A stretch of 64,000 nucleotides of DNA from Pantoea sp. Ap-967. GTDB lineage: Bacteria > Pseudomonadota > Gammaproteobacteria > Pseudomonadales > Pseudomonadaceae. Below the pieces are notes generated by a model, which saw only the letters and a program-made list of their open reading frames with translations, did no database searches and was not told where the DNA came from. Location: NCBI RefSeq assembly GCF_011752565.1, contig NZ_VWXK01000006.1:62001-126000 (forward strand). Direction: 5' to 3'. This document shows, piece by piece, positions 32,338-43,148 of this stretch (positions are counted from its first letter, which is position 1; each line of letters opens with the position of its first letter). The position numbers were made by a program, and so were the translations under genes.

Positions 32338-32352
32338 TAGTAAAAACCACAA
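32338..32352 (-). promoter_or_regulatory. HexR operator in the zwf/hexR intergenic region
   Basis: On the minus strand TTGT-GGTTTTT-ACTA, one mismatch to the HexR consensus TTGT-N7/8-ACAA. It lies between divergent zwf and hexR. HexR is released by KDPG in P. putida (known), so Entner-Doudoroff flux would induce zwf. Confidence 0.75.
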
Positions 32353-32472
32353 CATTACAGATAAGCGTTACAGACAAGTGGTGCGTCAACCGCACCGACA
32401 GTACGATAGACCACCGTGCAAAAAGCCTGCTGCTCCCACAGCCGGCTGTCTTCCCGACCCAAGGACACACCC

Positions 32473-33345
32473 ATGGACCGCGTGCGAAACCTCCTGGAAC
32501 AGATCCAGGGACGCCTCGACGAGCTGAACAAGGCCGAACGCAAAGTCGCCGAAGTCATCCTGCTCAACCCGCAACAAGCCACCCGTTTCAGCATCGCTGC
32601 ACTGGCCCAGGCGGCCAAGGTCAGCGAACCCACCGTCAACCGCTTCTGCCGCTCGTTCGGTGTCAGCGGCTACCCCGAGCTCAAGCTGCAGCTGGCGCAG
32701 AGCCTGGCCAGCGGCGCGGCCTACGTGAGCCGCGCGGTGGAAGCCGACGACGACCCTGCCGCCTACACCCAGAAGATTTTCGGCAGCGCCATCGCATCGC
32801 TCGACAGCGCCTGCCAGCAGCTGGACCCACAGCAGGTCAGCCGCGCCGTGGACATGATGATCCAGGCCCGGCAAATCCACTTTTTCGGCCTGGGCGCCTC
32901 GGCCCCGGTGGCCCTCGACGCCCAGCACAAGTTCTTCCGCTTCAACCTGGCGGTGTCGGCCCATGCCGACGTGCTGATGCAACGCATGCTGGCCTCGGTG
33001 GCCCACACCGGCGACCTGTTCGTGATCATTTCCTACACCGGGCGTACCCGCGAACTGGTCGAAGTAGCGCGCCTGGCCCGGGAAAACGGGGCTTCGGTGC
33101 TCGGCCTGACCGCCGCCGGCTCGCCCTTGGCCCAGGCCTGCAGCCTGAGCCTGCACATTCCGCTGCCAGAGGATACCGACATCTACATGCCGATGACCTC
33201 GCGCATCATCCAGCTCACCGTGCTCGATGTGCTGGCCACCGGCATGACCCTGCGCCGCGGCGTCGACTTCCAGCCACACCTGCGCAAGATCAAGGAAAGC
33301 CTCAACGCCAGCCGCTACCCGATCGAGGACGACGAACTCAACTGA
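32473..33345 (+). CDS. hexR: HexR, RpiR-family transcriptional repressor of glucose metabolism
   Basis: 290 residues from the ATG at 32473 ([12 protein letters not shown]), with AAGGA upstream. N-terminal RpiR helix-turn-helix (about 20-75, [20 protein letters not shown]). C-terminal SIS sugar-phosphate domain (about 125-270, [30 protein letters not shown]). It represses zwf, edd and gap operons; matching operators are seen upstream of all three here. Its 3' end overlaps the convergent mutarotase gene by 8 bp. Confidence 0.96.
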   Translation: MDRVRNLLEQIQGRLDELNKAERKVAEVILLNPQQATRFSIAALAQAAKVSEPTVNRFCRSFGVSGYPELKLQLAQSLASGAAYVSRAVEADDDPAAYTQKIFGSAIASLDSACQQLDPQQVSRAVDMMIQARQIHFFGLGASAPVALDAQHKFFRFNLAVSAHADVLMQRMLASVAHTGDLFVIISYTGRTRELVEVARLARENGASVLGLTAAGSPLAQACSLSLHIPLPEDTDIYMPMTSRIIQLTVLDVLATGMTLRRGVDFQPHLRKIKESLNASRYPIEDDELN

Positions 33346-34192
33346 GCCGGTGTGCCTGCAGGCGCAGGTGGGCACGCTGGCCTGGCGCCAGGCTCAGGCT
33401 TTCGCCACTGCCACTGGCCGCCTCGACGCAGACGAAACCCTGGCATTCGCGCCCGCTCACGCCCATCAATGGCCGGTTACCGGGGTGCCAGACCACGGTG
33501 TCGTCGCTGTCGCCGGTGTCGATGCACAGCTCGCGTTGCCAGGCCGGGTCCTGCAGTTGCACCCGGGGCGTACCCGGGTAGACCTTCTGGCAGCCGCCCT
33601 TGAGCTTCAGCGCGCCCTCTTCGCGGCAGGCCTGGCGGTTGAGGCGGTCGTAGCCTTCGATATCTTCAAGCCCAGACAGCGCTATCTCGGACACGTCACT
33701 GATACGCCAGTAGGCCAGCAGCGCATGGCTCAGTTGGCAAGGTTCGCTGTCCTGGTGCTCGGTGCTCAGGCTCAATTCCATGCGGTTGCCCAGGCGGGCG
33801 TGCAGGTCGACCTGCCAGTCGCACAGGTCCAGGCGCCACTTCAGGGCCACGCCCTGCGCGTCCTCGCGGCTGTCCACCAGCTTCCAGTCCAGCAACCGCG
33901 CCCAGCCATGGGCGGGCCACAGGTCCTCGCTGGGGTGGCGGCCATACCAGGGCCAGCACACCGGCACACCACCGCGGATCGCGCCCACCTGTGGCCATTG
34001 CTCGGCGCACCACAGCCACGGCCGCTCGCCGGCCGGTTGAAAGTGCAGCAACTGGGCGCCCTGGCGGCTGAACACTGCCTGGCAACGGGGATGATCGATA
34101 ATCAGCACATCGCGCTGCTGGTAACGCTCCCACTCGAATGTCGGCCGGGGCCGCTGCGAGGAAAAGAAGCGATGTAGCGGATGTTCGGGCAT
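33338..34192 (-). CDS. D-hexose-6-phosphate mutarotase (YeaD-like, aldose 1-epimerase fold)
   Basis: 284 residues from the ATG at 34192 ([10 protein letters not shown]). Beta-sandwich epimerase family: [23 protein letters not shown] (catalytic His region) and FVCVEAASG with the late Glu. It would equilibrate alpha and beta hexose-6-phosphate, feeding Zwf. It is the last gene after oprB on this strand and its stop overlaps the hexR stop region. Confidence 0.88.
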   Translation of the reverse strand: MPEHPLHRFFSSQRPRPTFEWERYQQRDVLIIDHPRCQAVFSRQGAQLLHFQPAGERPWLWCAEQWPQVGAIRGGVPVCWPWYGRHPSEDLWPAHGWARLLDWKLVDSREDAQGVALKWRLDLCDWQVDLHARLGNRMELSLSTEHQDSEPCQLSHALLAYWRISDVSEIALSGLEDIEGYDRLNRQACREEGALKLKGGCQKVYPGTPRVQLQDPAWQRELCIDTGDSDDTVVWHPGNRPLMGVSGRECQGFVCVEAASGSGESLSLAPGQRAHLRLQAHRLS

Positions 34193-34308
34193 GGTTCCAA
34201 GCTCTTGTTGTTTGAGGTAGCGCTGTCTCGGCCTGTTCCCGACAACCACTGCAAGCCAGTGGGTGCCGGGAGCCGATTTGGATTGGCGTAAATTTACAAC
34301 AATTGTGC

Positions 34309-35652
34309 TTAGAAAGACGACTGAATCTTGATGCCCGCGACCAGCGCATTGTCCACTTCGTCGACCGCGCCAGGGCTCTTGATGTACTGAAGGTTGGGCC
34401 GCACGGTCAGCCAGTTGGTGACGTGGAAGCCGTAGTAGAGCTCGGCGTTGTACTCGGTACGCTGCAGCGGCACGAAGCCTGGGTTGTCGTAATCGTCGAT
34501 GCCGCTCTGGGCATTGAGCAGTTCGGCGCGTTTCTTCACGTCGTCATTCACATGAATGCGTGCCACGCCAAAGCCGATGTCGTCCTTGGGCCGCGAATCG
34601 AAGGCGCCCTTGTAGACCAGGCCCACCTGCTGGTAGTTGTCGACCACGTTGGTGGCCTTGTCGTGCACGGTGAAGTTGGCGAACAGGCTCAGGCCACGGT
34701 TGACGTCCCCGGCATGGGCCGTCACCTGCTGCTGCGCCACCACCCACCAGCCATGCTTGCTGGAATGGGACTTGAAGTCGGCACCGGTGATCGCCTGCGG
34801 GTTGCCGTTGACGTCCTCGAACACGTCGTCGGCCTTGGCGGTGCTGTAGTAGTAACCCAGGCGGTACTCGCCCGGCAGGCCATTGACCTTGGGCGACCAG
34901 ACCATTTCCACCGGCAGGATCGCGCCCTTGGTGCCGCTGCCGCTGAGCTTGAAGCCGTTGCCGGTTTCCAGGTTCGACGGGTTTTGCTCGTAGGCGCCAA
35001 CCTGCACGAAGAACTCGGGGGTGATGTTGTACTTGACCCGCAATGCCCACTGGCTCACCGGCCAGTTGTACCAGATGCCCCCCACCCAGTTGCCCACCTG
35101 GGAGCCACAGAACGCCAGGTTCTGGAAGTCACAGGGGAAGCTGTTGAAGTCTTCGCCTTCGCCGAAGCGGCCAACCTTGATGTCCAGGGCGCCGTCGAAG
35201 TACTTCTGCTTGACCCACATCTGCGTCAGCCGCCAGGTCTGGCCACGGCCCCACACTTCCTGCACCGAGCTGAACTGCCCGGCGCGTGGGTCGCTGATGC
35301 GGTCGTTGGACAGGTTGCGGCCGCTGCGCTCGGTGATCGCCAACTTGAACTCGGCATCGTGCCAGCCCAGGATCTTCTGCAGGTCCAGGTGTGCGCCGAG
35401 AGCGAACTGGTCGCTGTAGCGTGCGGTCTTGTCGTCGTTGTAGCCGCCGTGCAGGTTGCCGGCCACCTCGCCGACGTAGTCGAGGGTGAAGTCGTAGCCT
35501 TTTTCCAGCAGCTCGGTGCGGGTGCCTCCCCAGTCACCGGTCATCCATTTCGACTCGCTGGAAAAGGCCTCGGCAGCTTGTGCGCCACTGCTGCCAACGG
35601 CGGCAAGCAGGGCCAATGAGCCCAACGTCTTGATGCGATTGCGCTGTTCCAT
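34309..35652 (-). CDS. oprB: Carbohydrate-selective porin OprB
   Basis: 447 residues. Signal peptide 1-26 (ending SSGAQA). A mature beta-barrel with alternating polar and aromatic strands follows, ending in Phe (GIKIQSSF), the usual outer-membrane signal. WMTGDWGGTRTELLEKGYDF and WGRGQTWRLTQMWVKQKYF are OprB landmarks. It lets glucose cross the outer membrane for GtsA. Follows gtsD by 41 bp, so probably the same operon. Confidence 0.95.
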   Translation of the reverse strand: MEQRNRIKTLGSLALLAAVGSSGAQAAEAFSSESKWMTGDWGGTRTELLEKGYDFTLDYVGEVAGNLHGGYNDDKTARYSDQFALGAHLDLQKILGWHDAEFKLAITERSGRNLSNDRISDPRAGQFSSVQEVWGRGQTWRLTQMWVKQKYFDGALDIKVGRFGEGEDFNSFPCDFQNLAFCGSQVGNWVGGIWYNWPVSQWALRVKYNITPEFFVQVGAYEQNPSNLETGNGFKLSGSGTKGAILPVEMVWSPKVNGLPGEYRLGYYYSTAKADDVFEDVNGNPQAITGADFKSHSSKHGWWVVAQQQVTAHAGDVNRGLSLFANFTVHDKATNVVDNYQQVGLVYKGAFDSRPKDDIGFGVARIHVNDDVKKRAELLNAQSGIDDYDNPGFVPLQRTEYNAELYYGFHVTNWLTVRPNLQYIKSPGAVDEVDNALVAGIKIQSSF

Positions 35653-35693
35653 CCCTTTGCGTCCTCTTTTTTCTTATTGGGGTTGTAGACGAA

Positions 35694-36845
<1,152 letters not shown>

Positions 36846-36848
36846 GAC

Positions 36849-37694
36849 TTACCCCTTAACCGCGCCGGCCGTCAGCCCGCGGACGAAATACTTGCCTGCC
36901 ACCACATAGACCAGCAGGGTTGGCAGCCCGGCAATCATCGCCGCCGCCATGTCGACGTTGTATTCCTTGGCCCCGGTGCTGGTGTTGACCAGGTTGTTCA
37001 GGGCCACGGTGATCGGTTGCGAATCGCCACTGGAAAACACCACGCCGAACAGAAAATCGTTCCAGATCTGGGTGAACTGCCAAATCAGGCAAACCATGAT
37101 GATCGGCGTCGACATCGGCAGGATGATGCGGCGGAAAATGGTGAAGAACCCGGCACCGTCCAGGCGCGCGGCCTTGACCAGGGCATCGGGGATGCTCACG
37201 TAGAAGTTGCGAAAGAACAGCGTGGTGAAGGCCAGGCCATACACCACGTGCACCAGCACCAGGCCCGTGGTGGTGCTGGCCAACCCGAGCTTGCCGAGGG
37301 TGAACGAGGCCGGCAGCAGCACGGTCTGGAACGGCAGGAAGCACCCGAACAGCAACAGGCCGAAGAACAGCTGCGAACCCCGAAAGCGCCACATCGACAG
37401 CACGTAGCCGTTCAGCGCACCGATGGCGGTAGAGATCAACACCGCCGGCACGGTGATCAGGATCGAGTTCCAGAAGTAGCCACTGACCGTCGCCCAGGCC
37501 TTGGCCCAGCCAATCCCGGTGACCACTGCCGGCCAGCTGAGCAGGTTGCCGGTGCTGATGTCTTCGGGGCTCTTGAAACTGGTCAGCAGCATCACCACCA
37601 GCGGCACCAGGTACAGCAGTACCGCCGCCAGCAGCACGGCGTGAATGACGATGCGGCTCAGGCTCAGCGCCGGCTTGCCAGTAGGGCTATGCAT
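36849..37694 (-). CDS. gtsC: Glucose ABC transporter permease GtsC
   Basis: 281 residues, MalG type with six membrane segments. The EAA loop is RNFYVSIPDALVKAARLDGAGFFTIFRRIILP, which docks on GtsD. Start overlaps the gtsB stop by 8 bp. The C-terminus VAGKYFVRGLTAGAVKG is typical of the family. Confidence 0.95.
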   Translation of the reverse strand: MHSPTGKPALSLSRIVIHAVLLAAVLLYLVPLVVMLLTSFKSPEDISTGNLLSWPAVVTGIGWAKAWATVSGYFWNSILITVPAVLISTAIGALNGYVLSMWRFRGSQLFFGLLLFGCFLPFQTVLLPASFTLGKLGLASTTTGLVLVHVVYGLAFTTLFFRNFYVSIPDALVKAARLDGAGFFTIFRRIILPMSTPIIMVCLIWQFTQIWNDFLFGVVFSSGDSQPITVALNNLVNTSTGAKEYNVDMAAAMIAGLPTLLVYVVAGKYFVRGLTAGAVKG

Positions 37695-38595
37695 GGCGTT
37701 TGCTCCGCAGTTCCGAGTACAGGTAAGGCACCAGAATCGCCAGGATCGCCCCCAGCATCAGAATGGCGCTGGCCGAGCCCATGCCCATCTGGCCGCGGCT
37801 GAAGGTGAACGAGTACATGAACATCGCCGGCAAGTCGGAGGAATAGCCAGGGCCGCCAGCGGTCATCGCCGCCACCAGGTCGAAGCTCTTGATGGCGATG
37901 TGCGAAAGAATCATCAGCGCGCTGAAGAACACCGGACGCAGGCTGGGCAGCACCACGGTCCAGTAGATGCGCGGCAGGCTGGCGCCGTCGATCTGAGCCG
38001 CGCGGATGATCGACTGGTCAACCCCGCGCAAGCCGGCGAGGAACATCGCCATGATGAAGCCCGAGGCCTGCCACACGGCGGCGATCACCAGGCAGTAGAC
38101 CACGCGGTCGGGGTCGATCAGCCAGTCGAGGCGAAAGCCTTCCCAACCCCAGTCGCGCAGCAGTTTGTCCAGGCCCATGCCGGGGTTGAGCAGCCACTTC
38201 CAGGCGGTGCCGGTGACGATCATCGACAGCGCCATGGGGTAGAGATAGATGGTGCGGATGAAGCCTTCGCGGCGGATGCGCTGATCCAGCAGCACCGCCA
38301 GCAGCACGCCGATGGCCAGGCTGATGGCGATGAACAGGCCGCCGAACACCAGCAGGTTCTTGCTCGCCACCCACCAGCGGTCGTTGTCGAACAACCGCGC
38401 GTATTGGGCAAGCCCTGCCCACTTGTAGGTCGGCAGGAAGGTCGAGGTGGTGAACGAGAGGACGAAGGTCCACAGGATGTAGCCGTAGAAGCCCACCAGG
38501 ACAATGAACATGCTCGGCGCCAGCACCAGTTTCGGCAGCCAGCGCTGAAGCGCGTCCAGGGGTGAGGCCCGCAGTTGGGCGGTTGTGGTTGTCAT
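37687..38595 (-). CDS. gtsB: Glucose ABC transporter permease GtsB
   Basis: 302 residues from the ATG at 38595 (MTTTTAQLRASPLDAL). MalF type with about six membrane segments; EAA loop GLRGVDQSIIRAAQIDGASLPRIYWTVVLP. It pairs with GtsC. An alternative start upstream would run through a REP-like sequence. Confidence 0.95.
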   Translation of the reverse strand: MTTTTAQLRASPLDALQRWLPKLVLAPSMFIVLVGFYGYILWTFVLSFTTSTFLPTYKWAGLAQYARLFDNDRWWVASKNLLVFGGLFIAISLAIGVLLAVLLDQRIRREGFIRTIYLYPMALSMIVTGTAWKWLLNPGMGLDKLLRDWGWEGFRLDWLIDPDRVVYCLVIAAVWQASGFIMAMFLAGLRGVDQSIIRAAQIDGASLPRIYWTVVLPSLRPVFFSALMILSHIAIKSFDLVAAMTAGGPGYSSDLPAMFMYSFTFSRGQMGMGSASAILMLGAILAILVPYLYSELRSKRHA

Positions 38596-38629
38596 GTTGT
38601 GGATCTCAAGGTACGGGCGGTGCTGCGCA

Positions 38630-38727
38630 CCGCTTCGCGGGCAAGCCCGCTCCCACAAAAGCCCTGCTCACCACAGATCGCGGGCATCACACCGAACCTG
38701 TGGGAGCGGGATTGCCCGCGAAGGGGG
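38630..38727. repeat. REP pair between gtsA and gtsB
   Basis: Inverted copies CGCGGGCAAGCCCGCTCCCAC and GTGGGAGCGGGATTGCCCGCG flank about 45 bp. The element lies in the 132-bp gap between the binding-protein gene and the permease genes. In such operons an intercistronic stem often protects the upstream transcript so that more binding protein is made; that role is inferred here. Confidence 0.75.
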
Positions 38728-40014
38728 TTACTTGGCCGCCTTGATCGCCGCCGCCAGCTTCTTCGCCGCATCGGCAGGGTCCGCCTTGGGGTCGTTGATG
38801 TAGTTGGTCACCACATCGAAGAACGCGCCCTGCACGGCCAGCGTGGTGGCCATGTTGTGCGCCATGCTCGGCTGCAGGCCGCCGGTCTTGGCGTCGGCCA
38901 GGAAGTCCTTGGCCGAGGTTTGCGCGCAGGCATCGAAACCGAACTTGCCCATGTCGGCGAGCATGTCGTTACGCACCGGGATCGACCCTTTGTTGATGCT
39001 GAAGACCTTCTGGAAGTCCTCACCCAGCACCTTCCGGGCGATATCCTGCTGGCCGGCAGCGGTGCCCTTGTCCTTCTGCTTGAACACCACCAGCGAGTCG
39101 ATGTTGTACAGGAAGGCTTTTTCGGTGCCCGGGAACGGCACGCACTGGTAGTCCTTGCCGGCGGTTTTCTTGGCCAGGGTCCACTCGCTCTTGGCCCAGT
39201 CGCCCATGATCTGCATGCCGGCCTTGCCGTTGATGACCTTGGCCGCTTCCAGGTTCCAGTCCTGGCCCTTGCCGTCAGGGTCCATGTAGGTGGCGACCTT
39301 CTTCAGCTCGGTGAGCGCCTTGACCATCTCGGGGCCGGTCAGTGCCGACTCGTCCAGCTCCACCATGGCCTTCTTGTAGCCTTCAGGCCCCATTACCGCC
39401 ATCACCACGCTTTCGAACACGGTGCTGTCCTGCCACGGCTGGCCGCCATGGGCGAGCGGGATGAAGCCGGCTGCCTTGAGCTTGTCGGCGGCGGCGTAGA
39501 ATTCGTCGAGGGTGGTCGGCGCCTTGTCGATGCCGGCTTTCTTGAACACCTCCGGGTTGATCCACAGCCAGTTGATGCGGTGGATGTTCACCGGCACGGC
39601 CACGTAGTCACCCTCGTACTTCACGGTGTCGGCGACCTTCTTGTCGAGCAGGCTGTCCCACTTTTCTTCCTTGGCGACGTCCTTGAGCACCTCGGTGTCG
39701 AGCAGGCCGGTCGCGGCCCAGTCCTGGATGTCCGGGCCCTTGATCTGGGCGACGCCCGGTGGGTTGCCAGCCACGGCGCGGCTTTTGAGCACGGTCATGG
39801 CAGTGGCACCGCCACCCCCGGCAACCGCACCGTCCTTCCAGGTGAAACCGTCTTTCTCGACCTGGGCCTTGAGCACGTCGACTGCGGCTTTTTCACCGCC
39901 AGAGGTCCACCAGTGCACCACCTCGACGCTGCCTTTGGAGTCGGCGGCAGAGGCACTGAGCGGCAGGAACGAAGCGAGGGAGATCGCGGCAGCGAGACGG
40001 AGCGTGGAGTTCAT
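38728..40014 (-). CDS. gtsA: Periplasmic glucose-binding protein GtsA
   Basis: 428 residues from the ATG at 40014 ([20 protein letters not shown]), signal peptide ending SASAA. Family 1 solute-binding protein: [20 protein letters not shown] at the mature N-terminus and [14 protein letters not shown] near the middle. It captures glucose for GtsBCD. AAAAGGG precedes the start. Confidence 0.96.
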   Translation of the reverse strand: MNSTLRLAAAISLASFLPLSASAADSKGSVEVVHWWTSGGEKAAVDVLKAQVEKDGFTWKDGAVAGGGGATAMTVLKSRAVAGNPPGVAQIKGPDIQDWAATGLLDTEVLKDVAKEEKWDSLLDKKVADTVKYEGDYVAVPVNIHRINWLWINPEVFKKAGIDKAPTTLDEFYAAADKLKAAGFIPLAHGGQPWQDSTVFESVVMAVMGPEGYKKAMVELDESALTGPEMVKALTELKKVATYMDPDGKGQDWNLEAAKVINGKAGMQIMGDWAKSEWTLAKKTAGKDYQCVPFPGTEKAFLYNIDSLVVFKQKDKGTAAGQQDIARKVLGEDFQKVFSINKGSIPVRNDMLADMGKFGFDACAQTSAKDFLADAKTGGLQPSMAHNMATTLAVQGAFFDVVTNYINDPKADPADAAKKLAAAIKAAK

Positions 40015-40113
40015 GGGTATACCCTTTTCGGTTCTTGTTTTTATGCCGGGCAAAACGGGCCGGGCGCGCCGACCGTTTGCATGACATGGAGTCTAAACAG
40101 GCCGCCCGCCGCG

Positions 40114-41391
40114 TCAGGTAACGAAGCGATGCGCGAATGTCAGCGTTTGGTTACATTCGCCGCCCAACGCTGTCGCCAGGCTCGGCGCCAGCGGCGCCTT
40201 GGGCAGCAGCACGGCCTGGTAGGCGTGGTAGAGGTCCGGCTTGCCGGGCCAGAGGGTGGCCGCGGGCCGGTTGTCAGGGCCGAGTTCGTGGTGCCAACTG
40301 CCCGCCTGCAGGTCGATGAAGTGGCCGTCGATGAAGTCCCAGAAGCAGCGGTACCAACGCTCGTACTGGGCCTCGCCGGTGCGCCGCAACAGCGCTGCGG
40401 CAGCTGCGCAGGCTTCGGCATGCACCCAGTGCAGGCGTTGGCGCACCACCGGCTGGTTGTCCCAGTCCAAGGTGTAGACCAAGCCCCGGTTGCCATCGGC
40501 CTGCCAGGCGTCGCGGCAGGCACTGTCGAACAGGCCACGGGCACAGCCCAGCAGCCACCCCGGGGCCTCCAGCCCGGCCAGCTTGCGCGCGGCTTCCAGG
40601 TGCAGCAGCAGCCGTGCCCACTCGAAGGCGTGGCCGGGCGTGGTGCCGTAGGGCCGGAACTGGTCGGCCGGTTTGTCGTGGTTGTACTGGGGTTGCGCTT
40701 GCCAGTGCACGTCGAAATGCTCGACCACACGGTAGTCGTTGGCCGCCGCGTGGGTGTGGATGATGCGCTGGGCGATGCGCAGGGCACGCTCCAGCCACAC
40801 CGTGTCGCCGGTGACATCGGCCAGGGCCAGGAAGGCCTCGGTGGCGTGCATGTTGCTGTTGGCACCGCGATAGGCTTCGCTCTGCTGCCAGTCGCGGGAA
40901 AACGACTCGCGCAGGGCGCCCTGTTCTTCGCTCCAGAAACGCGCTTCGAGGAGGCGGATGGCGTCCACCAGCAAGCCTTGCGCGCCCACGGCGCCGGCCA
41001 CCAGGGCAGAGCTTGCGGCCAGGGCGACGAACGCATGCAGGTAGGCGGCCTTGCTGTTGTCACCCAAGCCGCGGGGCTGGGCGAACCAGCCGCCGTCACG
41101 GGCGTCTTGCAGCGGCCCGCGCAAGGCATTGACGCCGTGCTCGACCAGCGGCAGGCAACCGGGCACACCTTGCAGGTGGGCCAGGGCGAAGCTGTGGGTC
41201 ATGCGGGTAGTGTGCAGGGTTTGGGCAACGGCCCCAGGGGGCAGTTGGCCCTGGGCATCCAGGGCGGTGAAGCCGTCTGGCAGCGGCGAGGCCTTGGCGA
41301 AGGCCAGCAGGCGCAGCCCCTCGGCCTGGAGCCAGGCGGCATGTACCGGGGCGTTTAGCCAGCTGCCGGGGGGGAGTTCTAGGTTATCCAT
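40114..41391 (-). CDS. AGE-family sugar isomerase/epimerase (mannose isomerase-like)
   Basis: 425 residues, (alpha/alpha)6 barrel of the N-acylglucosamine 2-epimerase family. TRMTHSFALAHL, NMHATEAFLALADVTGD and WVHAEACAAAAALLRR supply the conserved His and Arg residues; GTTPGHAFEWARLLL is a family block. Members interconvert free aldoses and ketoses, such as mannose and fructose. Its place 99 bp upstream of gtsA suggests it prepares hexoses taken up with glucose, but substrate is not deducible. No signal peptide. Confidence 0.85.
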   Translation of the reverse strand: MDNLELPPGSWLNAPVHAAWLQAEGLRLLAFAKASPLPDGFTALDAQGQLPPGAVAQTLHTTRMTHSFALAHLQGVPGCLPLVEHGVNALRGPLQDARDGGWFAQPRGLGDNSKAAYLHAFVALAASSALVAGAVGAQGLLVDAIRLLEARFWSEEQGALRESFSRDWQQSEAYRGANSNMHATEAFLALADVTGDTVWLERALRIAQRIIHTHAAANDYRVVEHFDVHWQAQPQYNHDKPADQFRPYGTTPGHAFEWARLLLHLEAARKLAGLEAPGWLLGCARGLFDSACRDAWQADGNRGLVYTLDWDNQPVVRQRLHWVHAEACAAAAALLRRTGEAQYERWYRCFWDFIDGHFIDLQAGSWHHELGPDNRPAATLWPGKPDLYHAYQAVLLPKAPLAPSLATALGGECNQTLTFAHRFVT

Positions 41392-41693
41392 GGGCCAGCT
41401 CGTTCCTTGCCAGTCGTATGCGAATAGTAGCCAGCCGTCCAGGCTGGGGTGTCACGAACGCTTGCTGTTGTGTCACTGGTTTGTGACATTTCGGTGGCCA
41501 ATAGAGGCCTCATCTGAGCCTGTAGGAGCGGGCTTGCCCCGCGAACACCGGCGCAGCCGGTGCCATACACAGCGGTGCTTGCTTCGCGGGACAAGCCCGC
41601 TCCTACAGGATTTTCTGTTAAATCAGCTATTTGCGATTTGTTTCATGAGGGCGGGCTTGCCCCGCGAAAAGGCCAGCCCTGGCACCCATGAAC
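41392..41693. other. Intergenic region with REP pair, AGE isomerase / gltS sensor
   Basis: 302 bp without a gene. 41519-41609 is a REP pair (arms CCTGTAGGAGCGGGCTTG and inverse) around an inner stem ACCGGCGCAGCCGGT. A single REP arm follows at about 41648-41670. The right part should hold the isomerase promoter, since 41392-41480 is free of repeats. Confidence 0.7.
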
Positions 41694-43148
41694 TCAATCC
41701 AAGCCCCGAGGCAGGCACAATGTCACCCGCAACCCTCCTTCGCGCAAATTGAGCAAACTCACCTCGCCCCCATGGCTATGGGCAATGTTGCGTGCAATCC
41801 CCAGCCCCAGCCCATACCCCTGCTGTTTGCCGGCCAGGCGAAAATGCGGCTCGAACACCTGCTCCAATTGCTGCTGCGGCACTCCCGGCCCTTGGTCATC
41901 CACCTGCAGCACGAACGCCTCGGCGTTGTCGATGATGCGCAGGCGCGCCCGCTCGCCATACTTGATGGCGTTGTCGATCAGGTTGCCAATGCAGCGGCGC
42001 AACGCCAACGGCTTGCCAGGGTATGGCGCCATGGCCTGCCCCTGGAGGGTGATGCGGCCATCGCCCAGATACGGCTCGGCCAGGATCTCCAGCACCTGGT
42101 TGAGGTCGACCGGCTCGATGTTCTCGTGAATGTCGGTGTCCTTCACGCACTGCAGCGCGCCCTTGACCAGCAATTCCAGCTCGTCCAGGTCCTGGCTGAA
42201 CTTGGCCTGCAGGCGCTCGTCCTCCAACAGCTCCACCCGCAGGCGCAAACGGGTGATCGGTGTGCGCAGGTCATGGGAAATGGCGCTGAACAGCTGCGAG
42301 CGCTCGGTCAGGTAACGGCTGATGCGCTCACGCATGCTGTTGAACGCCCGCCCAACCTCAACCACTTCACTGCCACCGCCCTCGGCCACCGGCGCCACGT
42401 CAGCGCCCAGCGACAGCTCCCGCGCAGCGCGGGCCAGGCGCTTGAGCGGCCAGCTCTGCCAATGCACCAGCAAGCCGATGAACAACAACAGCAAGGCGGT
42501 GGTCAGCACGATGAAACCGATCTGCTGGCGTGGCAGGCGCTCGGCTTCAAGGCTGGTGTAGGGCTCAGGCAGCAACGAGGCGATGTACAGCCATTCGCCC
42601 TCGCCCAGGCGGATCTGCGTGACCAGCACCGGCGGATTGAGGGGTTCCAGGGTCAGCGAGTAATGCGCCCACGAGCGCGGCAGTTCGTCGAGTTTCAGGC
42701 CGCTGTTGAAGATGCGCAGGTCATCGGGGCTGACGAACTCGACAGAAATTTCCATCTGCTCGCCCAGGCGCTCGTGCAGCACCTGCTGGAACACGTCGAT
42801 CACCGCCTGCTTGCGCGGGGTGACCGGCAACACCGGCATGTCCAGCGGCTTGACGTTGAGCGACACGAAAAAGCGCGTGCCGCCCATGCTGCGCAACTGG
42901 TCGAGCACCATCGGCCGGTAGGCCACCGGCAACGAGCGGAAGTAGCTGACGCTGGCGCTCATCGAGTGGGCCAGGCTGCTGGCACTGGCGCGCAGGCCCT
43001 GCAGCTGGCTGGCGCGCAATTGCGCCACCCAGATGACGCTCGACAGGCCCTGGGCCAACAGCACCACCAGCAAGGTCAGCAGCAGCATGCGCCCCAGCAG
43101 CGAGCGCGGCAGCAGGCGCCAACGCCGCTGGTCAAGCGCAGCTGACAT
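41694..43148 (-). CDS. gltS: Sensor histidine kinase of the glucose two-component system (GtrS/GltS-like)
   Basis: 484 residues from the ATG at 43148. Two membrane segments (about 15-40 and 150-175) flank a periplasmic sensor region. HAMP follows, then H-box FSAISHDLRTPITRLRLR, N-box NLIDNAIKYGERARLRI and G-box DDQGPGVPQQQL. It probably senses a glucose-derived ligand and phosphorylates GltR, controlling gts/oprB. Start overlaps the gltR stop by 17 bp. Not to be confused with the glutamate symporter gltS at 62605. Confidence 0.92.
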   Translation of the reverse strand: MSAALDQRRWRLLPRSLLGRMLLLTLLVVLLAQGLSSVIWVAQLRASQLQGLRASASSLAHSMSASVSYFRSLPVAYRPMVLDQLRSMGGTRFFVSLNVKPLDMPVLPVTPRKQAVIDVFQQVLHERLGEQMEISVEFVSPDDLRIFNSGLKLDELPRSWAHYSLTLEPLNPPVLVTQIRLGEGEWLYIASLLPEPYTSLEAERLPRQQIGFIVLTTALLLLFIGLLVHWQSWPLKRLARAARELSLGADVAPVAEGGGSEVVEVGRAFNSMRERISRYLTERSQLFSAISHDLRTPITRLRLRVELLEDERLQAKFSQDLDELELLVKGALQCVKDTDIHENIEPVDLNQVLEILAEPYLGDGRITLQGQAMAPYPGKPLALRRCIGNLIDNAIKYGERARLRIIDNAEAFVLQVDDQGPGVPQQQLEQVFEPHFRLAGKQQGYGLGLGIARNIAHSHGGEVSLLNLREGGLRVTLCLPRGLD

